DNA of 12,274 bases, from contig CANJDY010000042.1 of NCBI GenBank assembly GCA_947472635.1, positions 1 to 12,274 of the forward strand, in the 5' to 3' direction. Source of the DNA: Chitinophagaceae bacterium. Lineage in GTDB: Bacteria > Bacteroidota > Bacteroidia > Chitinophagales > Chitinophagaceae. Position 1 is the first letter of the stretch. The number at the start of each line of letters is the position of its first letter. Below the pieces are notes generated by a model. The model saw nothing but the letters and a program-made list of their open reading frames with translations, was not told the origin of the DNA and ran no database searches. A program made the position numbers and the translations under genes. Below, one piece after another: positions 1-10,400 of this stretch.

Positions 1-1
1 C

Positions 2-790
2 AGGGATCTCACACAGCAAATTTTAAACCATTTCCCCTCCTTAGCTTATGTGCATTGTATGGCAAATGGCCGTCAAACTGATTTGTTATTGGAAAACATG
101 GACATTTTAATTATGGTGGTTCCTGTTATACAATCGTTCAATAAATACAATGAAAATTCATTGCCCAATGTTGATTTTTCTGAATTGAGTATCATTAATT
201 CCTTTATAAAAAGCATTTTGCCTCCTTCGATAAAATTTGTAGTTACTAATCCTATATATGAGTTTGTTAAGGTTAAATGTAGTGTGCAGTTTGAGTCTAC
301 TAGGATTAATCTGAAAGTGAACGCTAATATTTCTCGTTTGAATGACGATTTAATTAACTTTATTTCACCATGGTTAAGTATTGCTGAAACTGAGTTTAAA
401 GAATTAAAGGTTTTATATGTAAATGATATTATTAATTTTATACAAAAAAGGAATTATATACATTATGTAACTTCCGTTTCATTATTACATTTTTATCAAT
501 ATAAAAATCCAAAGACTAACCAATTGTTAAACCTAGTCATTGATACTGCCCAGCATTCCAAAGAAAGTGTAACTGCCAGTCTCCCAGGTGCTTTATTGGT
601 CCCTATGGCTGAGCATAATATTGAAATTGTAAGCAATGATTCATTTATTCCGGCTTCAGTTTCGGGAATTAATAATTACATATTAGGAAAAGAATTAATA
701 CTGAATGAAGCGTTTACTAGTGAAATACAGAATAGACTTGAAGCAAATCAAATCAAAAAGCCTACATTTACGTTAACATTGAAATTATAA
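2..790 (+). CDS. Baseplate J/gp47-like wedge protein of an eCIS, C-terminal part (5' end outside window)
   Basis: The frame is open from the first complete codon at position 2 through to TAA at 788-790, giving 262 visible residues. A GTG at 50 could be taken as a start, but the sequence before it (…NHFPSLAYVHC) is coding-like, so I treat the gene as truncated by the window edge. The visible part has the usual layout of the C-terminal third of baseplate J-like proteins. It shows a PPSIKFVVTNPIYEFVKVKC-type segment (β-strand preceding 'NPxYExVxV'), then a stretch like LNDDLINFISPWLS, then VNDIINFIQKRNYIHYVTSV. In this family these regions pack into the baseplate wedge around the spike. The next gene starts two bases downstream, so the two are co-transcribed. 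By order it would be the Afp11-like (gp6-like) member of the two baseplate proteins; that assignment is inference. Membership in a baseplate J-like family is moderately to highly likely, supported by the tape-measure and ATPase genes downstream. Confidence 0.78.
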   Translation, partial: RDLTQQILNHFPSLAYVHCMANGRQTDLLLENMDILIMVVPVIQSFNKYNENSLPNVDFSELSIINSFIKSILPPSIKFVVTNPIYEFVKVKCSVQFESTRINLKVNANISRLNDDLINFISPWLSIAETEFKELKVLYVNDIINFIQKRNYIHYVTSVSLLHFYQYKNPKTNQLLNLVIDTAQHSKESVTASLPGALLVPMAEHNIEIVSNDSFIPASVSGINNYILGKELILNEAFTSEIQNRLEANQIKKPTFTLTLKL

Positions 791-792
791 AA

Positions 793-1578
793 ATGGCATT
801 TTCTAAATCCAAAATATACGACCGAGAACACCTGAAAAGTTTCTTTAAAAATGGGACTATTCCCAATGAAAAGCATTTTTCTTTTTTAATTGATTCTTTA
901 ATTAACAAACAAGATGATGGATTCAGTAAAGATGCTGAAAATGGTCTAATTCTTAGTTCATCCGGTATTTCTAAGAAATTAATTACTTTTTTCAAAAGTG
1001 TAGATGATCTGGAACCATTTTTTAATATTGAAGTGGATGATAAGGGATCTTACAGCTTTAAGTTAAAACCAAATATTTTGGGTTTAAGCGAAGAAGAAGA
1101 AGATAAGAAATCTTTTTTCTTTGATGAAGATGGGAGTTTGGGTATCGGAAAAAGAAGGGAGGCTGGAATGAAATTAGATATTGAAGGTTTTGCTTCAATG
1201 GAGGGTAGGACTGGAAATTTTAGGGCCGGTTTTGTGCCTGCAAATGGTAAATGGCATTCAGTGGTAAAAGGTTTGAATAATTGTCATGCTTTTGAATTGA
1301 TAGCCAGAACTGGGAAAAAAACATCTGGAAGATTTGCTATCCTACATGCCAATGCCTTATCTACATTTGGACATTCAAATAATAAGATAAAATATACAAG
1401 TGCCTATTATGGTTTTTTTTGGAATAAGCTTTGTATCAGATGGAAATCTTTTGGCACTTATAATTATGATTTGCAAATTAAGACTTACCGTAATTATGGA
1501 GATGAAACACAGATCTATTTCAGAATTACCAATTTATGGGATGATGAAATGATGCTGCCTGAGGAATATTATTACTAA
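793..1578 (+). CDS. eCIS-associated protein with fibre-like GIG motif and distinctive C-terminal domain; function unknown
   Basis: This 261-residue protein starts at ATG 793, two bases after the previous stop, with an A-rich leader and no Shine-Dalgarno. Three parts can be seen. Residues 12-44 carry a helical segment with IPNEKHFSFLIDSLINKQDD, a pattern I associate with N-termini of Bacteroidota fibre or surface proteins and eCIS-linked hypotheticals. Residues 107-132 read FFFDEDGSLGIGK…KLDIEG, resembling the 'GxVGIGTxxPxxxLDVxG' signature found in phage-tail fibre and peptidase-S74-type proteins. Residues 133-261 form an aromatic, probably β-rich domain with GKWHSVVKGLNNCHAFELIA, an AYYGFFWNKLCIRWKSF segment and a LWDDEMM end. 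There is no signal peptide or membrane segment, as expected for a particle component. Its position between two baseplate genes suggests a structural or receptor-binding part, for example a short fibre or baseplate decoration. An effector or chaperone role is not excluded. The gene is solid; the role is inferred. Confidence 0.6.
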   Translation: MAFSKSKIYDREHLKSFFKNGTIPNEKHFSFLIDSLINKQDDGFSKDAENGLILSSSGISKKLITFFKSVDDLEPFFNIEVDDKGSYSFKLKPNILGLSEEEEDKKSFFFDEDGSLGIGKRREAGMKLDIEGFASMEGRTGNFRAGFVPANGKWHSVVKGLNNCHAFELIARTGKKTSGRFAILHANALSTFGHSNNKIKYTSAYYGFFWNKLCIRWKSFGTYNYDLQIKTYRNYGDETQIYFRITNLWDDEMMLPEEYYY

Positions 1579-1592
1579 GCTAATTACTTTTG

Positions 1593-4439
1593 ATGAAGGA
1601 AGAACGAGAAATATCGACTACTATCGAGAAGGATGTATCGGACGTGTCGATGAGCTTCGACATGTTGAGGCAAGAGGCGTTAGATATAGTTCAAAAATAT
1701 TCTGGTGAGGAGTGGACCGATTTTAATATACATGATCCTGGGGTTACCATATTAGAAGCACTTTGCTTTGCTTTAACTGATTTATCATTCCGAACAGGGT
1801 TCCCTTTAAATGATATACTTTCAGATACAAAGGGGAATTTAGATTATGAGGATCAATCTTTTCATCTTCCTACCCAAATTTTAAATACGCATCCAGTTTT
1901 AATCAATGACTATAGAAAATTAGTGATTGATCAAATTGACGAAATTCAAAATGTTTGGATAAAGCCATTCGAAGATTTTTTTGGAGTAAATGCTATTCGT
2001 GGATTGTTTTCCGTTAGTTTACAATTAACGGTAAAAGAGTGGCAATTTATTAATAATCTGGCAAGTGAGGATGAAAAAGAAATAAGGAAATCTGTAAATG
2101 TCAATGCAGTTAGAAATTTACTTTTAAAGAATAGAATGATCGGAAATGATTTTTTTCATTTTAAGATTATTGATCCTAAAAAAATTAAAATTTCGGCTAA
2201 AATTTCTATTAATAGTATTGAGCCTCCAGAAGAAATATTAGCAGAAATCTTTTGGGCGTTTAATAATTTCCTTAATCCTTATATTGAATACACTTCACCT
2301 AATATCGAAGGTGATGTTACAGAGCCTTTGACTGAAATTTTTAATGGACCTACTTTGAAAAAAGGAGTAATTAAAGATGATAGTTTACGCAATCTTCCCA
2401 AACAAATTGAACCTACAGAATTTACTAGGTTGGCAGGTGTAGTAAAAGGGGTCTTAAATGTGATTAGTTTGAGTGTGAGTGATGGCAATATTACTACTTT
2501 TGAAGAACCTTTGATTTTAAAAGAGGGTGAATTTGGATTGATTAATCCCCTTGTAGATTTTAATCATATAGAGTTTCTAAGGGATGGGGCGAAGGTGGTA
2601 ATTCGTAAGCAATATTTTGTGTCATATTACAATAAATTATTGTATGAAAATGACACTAAGTTTCCCGGATATTCCTACATTTTCTCCGAAAAAATGTCTG
2701 GTCAATATAGAAACATTCATCAATACCATTCTATTCAGCATCATTTTCCAATGGTATATGGTATTGGAGCAGAAGGAATTAGTAGTAATGCACCAGATGA
2801 ACAAAAAGCAGCTGTAAAACAACTTCAGGCCTACTTGTTGATTTTCGAACAGTTAATGGGTAATTATTTAAAACAGCTTTCTTATGTTGACAAACTATTT
2901 TCTTATAAAATTGATTCTACTTATAGTCATACCTATTATTCACAGCCTGTTTTAGATGTACCAGGTATTAATCATTTGGTTTCTTTTATCAGTATGCTGC
3001 CAGAAGATAAAAGAGGACAGTTTCAAATGAAACAATACGAGGCTGCCATTTCAAAATATCAACAAACCTTAAACCGGTTAATAGAAAGTGACAGTGATTA
3101 TGTTGAACGTAAAAATTCATTTCTCGATCATATGTTATCAAGGTTTAATTTTTCACTCAATAGTTATCCTATTGAATTGTCTGACCATTACTATCAATTA
3201 AAGAATTTACATAGAAATGATGAAAAAATACGGTGGAAATCTGATTTCCTCCAACATATAGTACCAAATACTTCCAATAGGGCAAGAGGGTCGAATTATC
3301 ATAGTACAGATAAAAACAATTCCTTTGATTTTATTCACCTGATTTACAAGTTGCTTTTTATTCAAAATAAGCCGTTTAGTCAAACTGCTAATTTTATTGT
3401 AAAAGCTGAGGGGAATATGATCGATATTGACAGGGCTGAAAAAGACAAATCGGATTTGGATACTAAGTTGGTTTTGCTAGATGAGGTGATCACCGTTAGA
3501 AATCAAACCCGACAAGGAAGTATTACTAATAATTATTCACCCGATGACAATTTATTGATATTTGAATTGCAGGATGAAATCGTTTTTAAAGACGCCTGTA
3601 ATTTTGACAATTACAAAGTGTCCCCCAATGTTTTTACAAATATTGATTATGTAATATTATATAATCAAATTGATGAAAAGGAATGGAGGGTGGTAGGGTA
3701 TGCCAAAACTGTTGTAGAAGCTAAAGAAAAAATCCAAAAATCGGTTAGTTATTTTATCAATTTGAGTTTAAATACCGAGGGGATTCATGTTTTAGAAAAT
3801 ATTTTATTGAGACCCGATGTAACATCCGCCAGTTATGGTTTTAATTTTTTCCTAGATGATAAAAAAACAGTCAGTTTACTTAAATCTAATAATTGGCTTT
3901 CTATCAATGATAGAAATAATTTAATCAGCTATGTTCAAGAGTTAACAGAAATCAATGACCTTACCGATAAAGAAAAACTGGAAATCCTTAATAAATATTT
4001 CGATATTATTGGTTTAAAAGGTGAATCCATAGATCAAACCTCTCCTGAAAATATTTCACTAGTTTATACTCAAATTCAATCTGTTTTTGAAAATTTCAAA
4101 AAAAATGACTTCGAATTGGTTAATGAAAGAATTCAATTATTAGTTCGCTATCCTAATGGATTTGAAATTGATGAATCTATATTCGATTTTAAATTAAACT
4201 TTTTTATACCAGCTTGGCCAGCTCGTTTTCAAGATGATAATTTCAGGATTTTTTTACATAAAATTATTTTAGAATATACCCCCGCTCATTTAAAGTTTGA
4301 TTTACATTTTCTTTCAATCGAAGAGATGGCTCATTTTGAATCTTTATATTTTACCTGGATCTCACTTCTTCAGGCAAATAATGGCACTGAGTTTCAGAAA
4401 TTGAGTAGTGAAATTATAAAGTTCTTGAATAAATCCTGA
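1593..4439 (+). CDS. Large eCIS baseplate protein (Afp12/gp7-like, baseplate J-related)
   Basis: A protein of 948 residues from ATG 1593; a TTG codon directly before it (1590) would add one residue and is less likely. The N-terminus holds WTDFNIHDPGVTILEALCF at residues 41-59, followed by ALTDLSFR. This is the hallmark opening of Bacteroidota eCIS baseplate proteins related to the baseplate J family. In the middle (about 375-440) comes HHFPMVYGIG and then a KQLQAYLLIFEQLMGNYLKQL helix, conserved in the same group. Near the C-terminus (about 870-925) are PAWPARFQDDNFR and EYTPAHLKFDLHFLSIEEM, again typical. No signal peptide or membrane segments are seen. The length fits the larger of the two wedge proteins in contractile injection systems, which build the ring around the spike and connect to the sheath. 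It lies 14 bases after the preceding gene and one base before the tape-measure gene. Which of Afp11 or Afp12 it matches best is inferred from order and size. Confidence 0.8.
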   Translation: MKEEREISTTIEKDVSDVSMSFDMLRQEALDIVQKYSGEEWTDFNIHDPGVTILEALCFALTDLSFRTGFPLNDILSDTKGNLDYEDQSFHLPTQILNTHPVLINDYRKLVIDQIDEIQNVWIKPFEDFFGVNAIRGLFSVSLQLTVKEWQFINNLASEDEKEIRKSVNVNAVRNLLLKNRMIGNDFFHFKIIDPKKIKISAKISINSIEPPEEILAEIFWAFNNFLNPYIEYTSPNIEGDVTEPLTEIFNGPTLKKGVIKDDSLRNLPKQIEPTEFTRLAGVVKGVLNVISLSVSDGNITTFEEPLILKEGEFGLINPLVDFNHIEFLRDGAKVVIRKQYFVSYYNKLLYENDTKFPGYSYIFSEKMSGQYRNIHQYHSIQHHFPMVYGIGAEGISSNAPDEQKAAVKQLQAYLLIFEQLMGNYLKQLSYVDKLFSYKIDSTYSHTYYSQPVLDVPGINHLVSFISMLPEDKRGQFQMKQYEAAISKYQQTLNRLIESDSDYVERKNSFLDHMLSRFNFSLNSYPIELSDHYYQLKNLHRNDEKIRWKSDFLQHIVPNTSNRARGSNYHSTDKNNSFDFIHLIYKLLFIQNKPFSQTANFIVKAEGNMIDIDRAEKDKSDLDTKLVLLDEVITVRNQTRQGSITNNYSPDDNLLIFELQDEIVFKDACNFDNYKVSPNVFTNIDYVILYNQIDEKEWRVVGYAKTVVEAKEKIQKSVSYFINLSLNTEGIHVLENILLRPDVTSASYGFNFFLDDKKTVSLLKSNNWLSINDRNNLISYVQELTEINDLTDKEKLEILNKYFDIIGLKGESIDQTSPENISLVYTQIQSVFENFKKNDFELVNERIQLLVRYPNGFEIDESIFDFKLNFFIPAWPARFQDDNFRIFLHKIILEYTPAHLKFDLHFLSIEEMAHFESLYFTWISLLQANNGTEFQKLSSEIIKFLNKS

Positions 4440-4440
4440 T

Positions 4441-7400
4441 GTGACTCCTGCTGCTAATACTATACAAAAATTAATCCTTGATTTACTTGTTCGGGTTAAT
4501 AAGTCAAATAATGAGGTTTTTGATAAATTCAGTTCAATTGCCAATAATTCTTCTATACCCATTATTCAACGATATTTCGACCAGATAATTCCAGATGATA
4601 TTGTTATTGAAATTGATAGGTTGGAATTAAACCTCGGTGTTATACAGTATGAGGATCTAGAGAGAGTTTTCAATGAGAATCTTTTGAATTCATTGAAAAA
4701 TATATTTGATCAATACTTCGATCAAAATGGCAATATTACTTCCGATTCTAATAATCTTTTTAAAATTAGCCAATTACCAGAAAATCATTTGGCCCTAGCT
4801 AAATATTATTTGCTTTTTGGACGGGCACCCTGGTGGGCATCTGGAAATGCGGTAAATATTAATGAATTAATATTAAAAATCATTAATACTTCTCCTAATT
4901 CATTAAGATTGTTATTATTTGAAATCGGAAGAAATGATGAAGTGAGAAAAAGATTGGCTTTTTCACTACAGGAAGATATCATTAAAAAACTGGTAAAAAT
5001 TTTAGAACCTGGTGATGCAGAGTATATTTTTACTTATCATAAAACAATATCCAAATTAAATAAAGATAAACAAACGGTCAAAGTAGAAGAAAAACAATTT
5101 AATAGATCATTGTGGTATTTGATATTAACGTATATCATTTATAATCGAGGGGGAAATTTCAATAGGAGGGAGTTTTTAAAACAAAACATTCATAATGTAG
5201 CTAATATACACAATACCTCTTATCAGATTTTATTGACTTTGATGTACAATGCATTGAAAGTTAATAAATTGAATAATGAATTCCTTAATAGTTCGGTTAC
5301 TCAATTGTTTGATAATATTCTTATTTTGGTTCAAGAAGACAATCTTATTGAATTAACCGATGACGCGAAAGATAAAAAAATAGTCAAAAGGAAATCTACT
5401 GCTGAAAACGCTTTAGAGGAAAAATTACACATTTTCCACTATTATCTTGAAAGGGGATCTTTCCCTTTGGATTCTTTTCATTATAGCTCAAGTGATATCG
5501 TTTCTATAATGGAATTATTTTTAGATCAAAATCCTGAATTGTTAATTCGGTATTTCAGCATTACCACCATTAATGCTCAAATGATCAAAAGATTGTTTGA
5601 GTTATTGCCAACTAATTTATATAATAAACTAATTCATTTATTAACGCCTAGTAATTTTTCGCTTAAAGTTGTTGATCTGCAAAAATCATTTATTTTATTT
5701 TTAATTCAACGGCAGTCAAGTACCAATATATTACTGAATGGGGAATGGAAATTATCCGTCTTAAATTATATAATCAATGGCAGGAATTCTTTATCAATCC
5801 CTAATCTGATTACTCGTTATATATATCAAATAGCCAACAGACTCCAATTATCCTATAATACTATTGTAACCCTTTATCAAAAAGATTTGTTCAGGCAAAT
5901 TCATACAGCCGAGTATAGTACATCCGTGTTAAGAGAAATAGCTGACCAAATTGATTTATTAGTTCAAGTGAATGAACCTTCATCTTCTACTAATGCAACA
6001 ATTTTGTCGGATGAAATCCAAAATGACGATAATCGTTATTATGGAATTGCTGATTTATTGAAATTTGTAATATTAAGAGGTTATGTCCCTTGGTGGGGGA
6101 AAAATTATCTTACTAAATCACTTGCTCAATTAATGATTGATTTGTATAATTTCAATTCAAAGGAAGCTATTTCAATATTCAAATCTGCTTCTGCTCAGAT
6201 GATCTATCGAAACAGGTTTATTCAGTTTTTTACACCCGATTTTACTAAAAATATTTTACAATTTTTATGGAAAAACGAAACGGATTGGACCTTATATAAT
6301 TCTGTATATAATATTTTCCAATCTATCCCTACTGTTCTCAATAAGCCAATTGATAAAGCAACCAATAATGTTATTTTACATGCTTTTTGGAAAACGTTAT
6401 TAGATGGAAGCTTTTCTGGATTTGATAAAGATATTTTTATAAGACTTAGCTTTTTACTGTTAAGGAAATATCATTCATTCGATTTTCAAGATATTTTACA
6501 GTTAGTCAATGCTTCAACGAAACAAGGTAATACAACAGAAATTATTCAGCAGCTATTTGACAGCGATCAATTACAATTTGACAATGATGAATTGCTTATT
6601 GACTTCACCATTTCTTCAAATTTATATTTTGAATTACTATTAACTTCTTTGGTATTCGGGAATAAAAAATCTCCTAAATCTAGAAAAATAAAGGAGCTAC
6701 TAGATCTGATAAGTTATTTTATCAAAAACCATTCATTTCCCCAATATTTACAAGACTATTTGCCCAATAAAAAATTGGATTTCTTCTCATTTTTATTAGG
6801 TTATTTCTATTCGTTGGATCATGAAAAGTTTACTCAATTCATGGATGCAAATATCCAGTCTAGTGATCATCCAGCTTGGTTGTCAAATTTGTTGCAATTG
6901 AATCGAAACCTTTATTTATCACCTGATAAGTATGGCAATAATAATATTACTAAAGACATATCCTCTTTTGATACAATTTTAAGATCAATTGTTTATAACA
7001 ACAATGTTTTATCCAATGATCAGAAAACAAATGCTGTTTTTCAATTAATTGTTATTTTTATCGATAATCTAGCTTTTCCCAAGTATATATCGGACTCCTT
7101 AAATAATAATACGGAGGATTTCTTTGCATACTTATTGGATATCCTCTTTTCATTGGATCAATCCAAATACAACTTACTGATTGAAAAGGGGTATAAAACG
7201 GATAAAAGACCCTCCTGGTTTTATGACATATTGGATAATAAAAATTATTCAACATATCAACCGTTTGATTTTATAGTAAGATCTGTCGTGTATAACAATA
7301 CCGATTTACCAAATGATCAAAAAGTTAATTCAATTCTACAATTAATTAATTATTATATAGATAATCTTTCTTTCCCCTCATCCATTTTAAAGACTTCAAA

Positions 7401-10400
7401 ATATAAGCCGGAAGATTTCTTTTCCTATTTATTGGGTATTCTTTATTCCTTGGATCGGTCCAGGCATACCCAAGTAATTGAAAAAGGGTATAGTGCTTTT
7501 CAAAAACCAGCTTGGTTTTATTCCATTTTAGAGAAGAATAATTTCTTGAAATTATCTTCTTTTGAATCTATTGTACAATCTACCGTTTACAATAATAGTG
7601 AGTTGTCAAAAGATCAAAAAATCAGTTCGGTTTTTCAGTTAATTAATTATTTCATTGACAATCTTTCTTTTCCTCCATACTTGTCAGCTTCTTTGAATAA
7701 CAAAACTGAAGAATTCTTTTCTTATTTATTCGGTATTCTTTACTCCTTAGATTCGTTGAAACATTCACAATTAATTGAAAAAGGGTTTGCTACTAATAAG
7801 AATCCTGATTGGTTTTACACCATTTTAGATAATAATAATTTTTTAAAATTTTCACCCAAAGCAATTTTAACTTCAGAATTATATGATTTTGATGAATGGA
7901 TTGATTTGATTATTTATCAGAATAGGGATATACCGAATGAACAAAAGATTATTGAAATAGTTAAAATACTTACCTTTTTTATTGATACACTTTCTTTTCC
8001 AAGTCATTTTCCTGAGTATCTTAAAAATAGACAACATCAATTCTTTTCTCATCTAATGACGCTGTTGTTTTCATTGAATCAGGCCAAATTTCTTGAAATT
8101 ATAAATGCTGTATTATTTTCAATGAATAAACCAATATGGATTGTAAATCTTATTCATAATATAAAAAAACAAATAAATTTTTCCACTTTAGGTATTAATG
8201 CAATTGTTTCTGCTGATTTACCTGATGTAGAAAATGAGTTATTACGACATTCAGTAAATGATAATGCTTTTATATACACTTTACTAGGTTTTAAGCCGGT
8301 AAGTTCGCAAAAATATAATCTAACACTTATTTCCAATGAATCTAGTACGCTTTTATTGTACTTGCTTTCTAATAAAAGACTTCCAGTTAAGTTTGAATTC
8401 CTTGCTCGTTATGATTTTTCTTTTTTAATAACTATCCTTTTTCGATTCCTTTTTAGTAGTAATGAAATAGTATTCAATCAGGTATTGTCCAAGTTCACTA
8501 GTTTTCCTTCATCTACCCGAAATTTGTTGTTTAAATTATTTTCCGGCAAAACCAATCATCCTGCTGATGAACTCATATCTGAACGCTTAATACCTTATAT
8601 TGCTTTTGAAGTTGATTCTCAAAAAAAAGTTTTAGATAAAGACAGTAGTTTCAATAGCAATAAAATTTCAACAACGGTATCCAAAAAATTCAATGAATGG
8701 ATTAACAATGCATTACTAGATGAGGGAAATAATCGACTGGAAATTTTATTAAAATTATTGGTATACTTTTTGGAAAATGGTAAATTCTACGATTCATTTG
8801 CTTCTTTCACTGGTTCTTTTGTCAGCGAGTTGCTTCGGATTCTTATTTTGGAAATTTTCCGTTTTGATTCAAAAAAGTTATTGACTATTTTGTCTTCCGA
8901 TAAAAATAATTTAGACGCAAAAAATGTTGTACTCAATTTGTTTTCTCAGGGAGCAAATATCGAAGAGCGGAGCATACATTCACTTCTTCAGTCTTTGAAT
9001 TCAGATTCTCAGAATTCAAAAAAATTATATGAAAGTTTAAATGAATTTGATGTTTATAATATCAATCCATTAATTGAAAATATCCCCTTTAATGAAGTTG
9101 GCATTCGAGATTTTTTTAAAAAAACTTTAGGTGTCGATATTGTATCGGATAAGTTACTCTTAGATAATGCTGTTAATATTGTGATCTATTATTTGCTTCA
9201 CAAAAAAAAGGAGCCTCAATTTAAAAAAATCACTGAAGATTCCTTTATTGTTTATTTAAAAGAAATAGTGTGGTTCATTTATACTGATCAACCTGCTGTT
9301 TTAAGGGATCTACTAACCAACTCTATGTATCCTTTACAAAACAAAGTTGCGCTGCTTGCAATGTATTCTCAAACAAGTGATAAAAAAGATACTGCTACTA
9401 GGTTTTATTTACAGCCAATTGTTGAAAATGAAATTTTTAAGTACATTGAATCTATTGTAGATAAAAAGATTGCCAATAGAGAATTTAAAGATTTGGTTAA
9501 TACTCTTTTAAAGGAAAAATTAGTTGGTGATAATATCCCTATTTTAAAATTATTACAATATGTTCAATCAACTGATTTGATGGATGAATTTATACAGACT
9601 CAACTTGGACAAGAGGCTACCAAGAAAATCAATAAATTACAAGCAGCTTATTTGAAGCAGGTTATTGTTATTTTTAATGCTGCTTTGCCTAATTTTAAAG
9701 ATAGAAATGAATTTTCCAATATTTTAATTCGATTCAATTCTTATATACTTTCCGAGGCCCATTTGATTGTAAGTATTGATATTTATTTACGAAAATTGAT
9801 TCAATTTCAATTATACCAAAATAGAACTCGTTCTATTTATTTTTTCAGTAAATTTATTTCGTATACCGATAATATAAACCTTAGCTTTTCTAGTGAATAT
9901 GCGATAATTGTAAATAAACTTCGTAAAATTTTTAAGGAATTAATTAACTCATCTGATCTAGCGATGGCTGCAGAAAAAGATATCGCAAATGATAGTCGAG
10001 ACAAGGAATTATTGGATAAAATTAATGAAGTGGTTGCTGATATATTAGTGGATGAAAAAGATAATCTTCCTGAGAATGTTGATCCGAAGTTACTAGATCA
10101 AGATTTTGTTGAGTCCAAAGAATCCATTTATATTAATAATGCCGGACTTGTTCTCTTTAATCCTTATATCACTACTTTTTTCTCTAAATTAGGTATTACA
10201 GAACATGGCAAATTTAAAGATCAAGAATCCACTTTTAGAGCGATTCATTTATTGCAGTTATTGGTTACCGATGCAGTATATGAAGAACATGAACTTGTTC
10301 TAAATAAAATTTTGTGTAATTTGCCTGTATCATCGCCAATTCCGATGGATATCGTGTTGAAACCTGCTGAAAAATTATTGGCTAAAGAACTGGTTGAAAT

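Noticed and set aside
50..790. GTG at 50 as the true start of the first gene
   Set aside because: The frame is open to the left edge with plausible coding sequence, and the protein resembles only the C-terminal part of baseplate J-like proteins.
768..995. 75-residue minus-strand open frame
   Set aside because: It lies antisense to the start of the 793-1578 gene and has no family features; expected by chance in AT-rich coding DNA.
2617..2822. Short open frames on both strands inside the large baseplate gene
   Set aside because: They lie fully within a well supported gene in other frames and show no recognisable sequence features.
7058..7255. 65-residue minus-strand open frame within the tape-measure repeat array
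   Set aside because: It is antisense to one repeat unit and has no initiation signal or family features; a shadow of the repeats.
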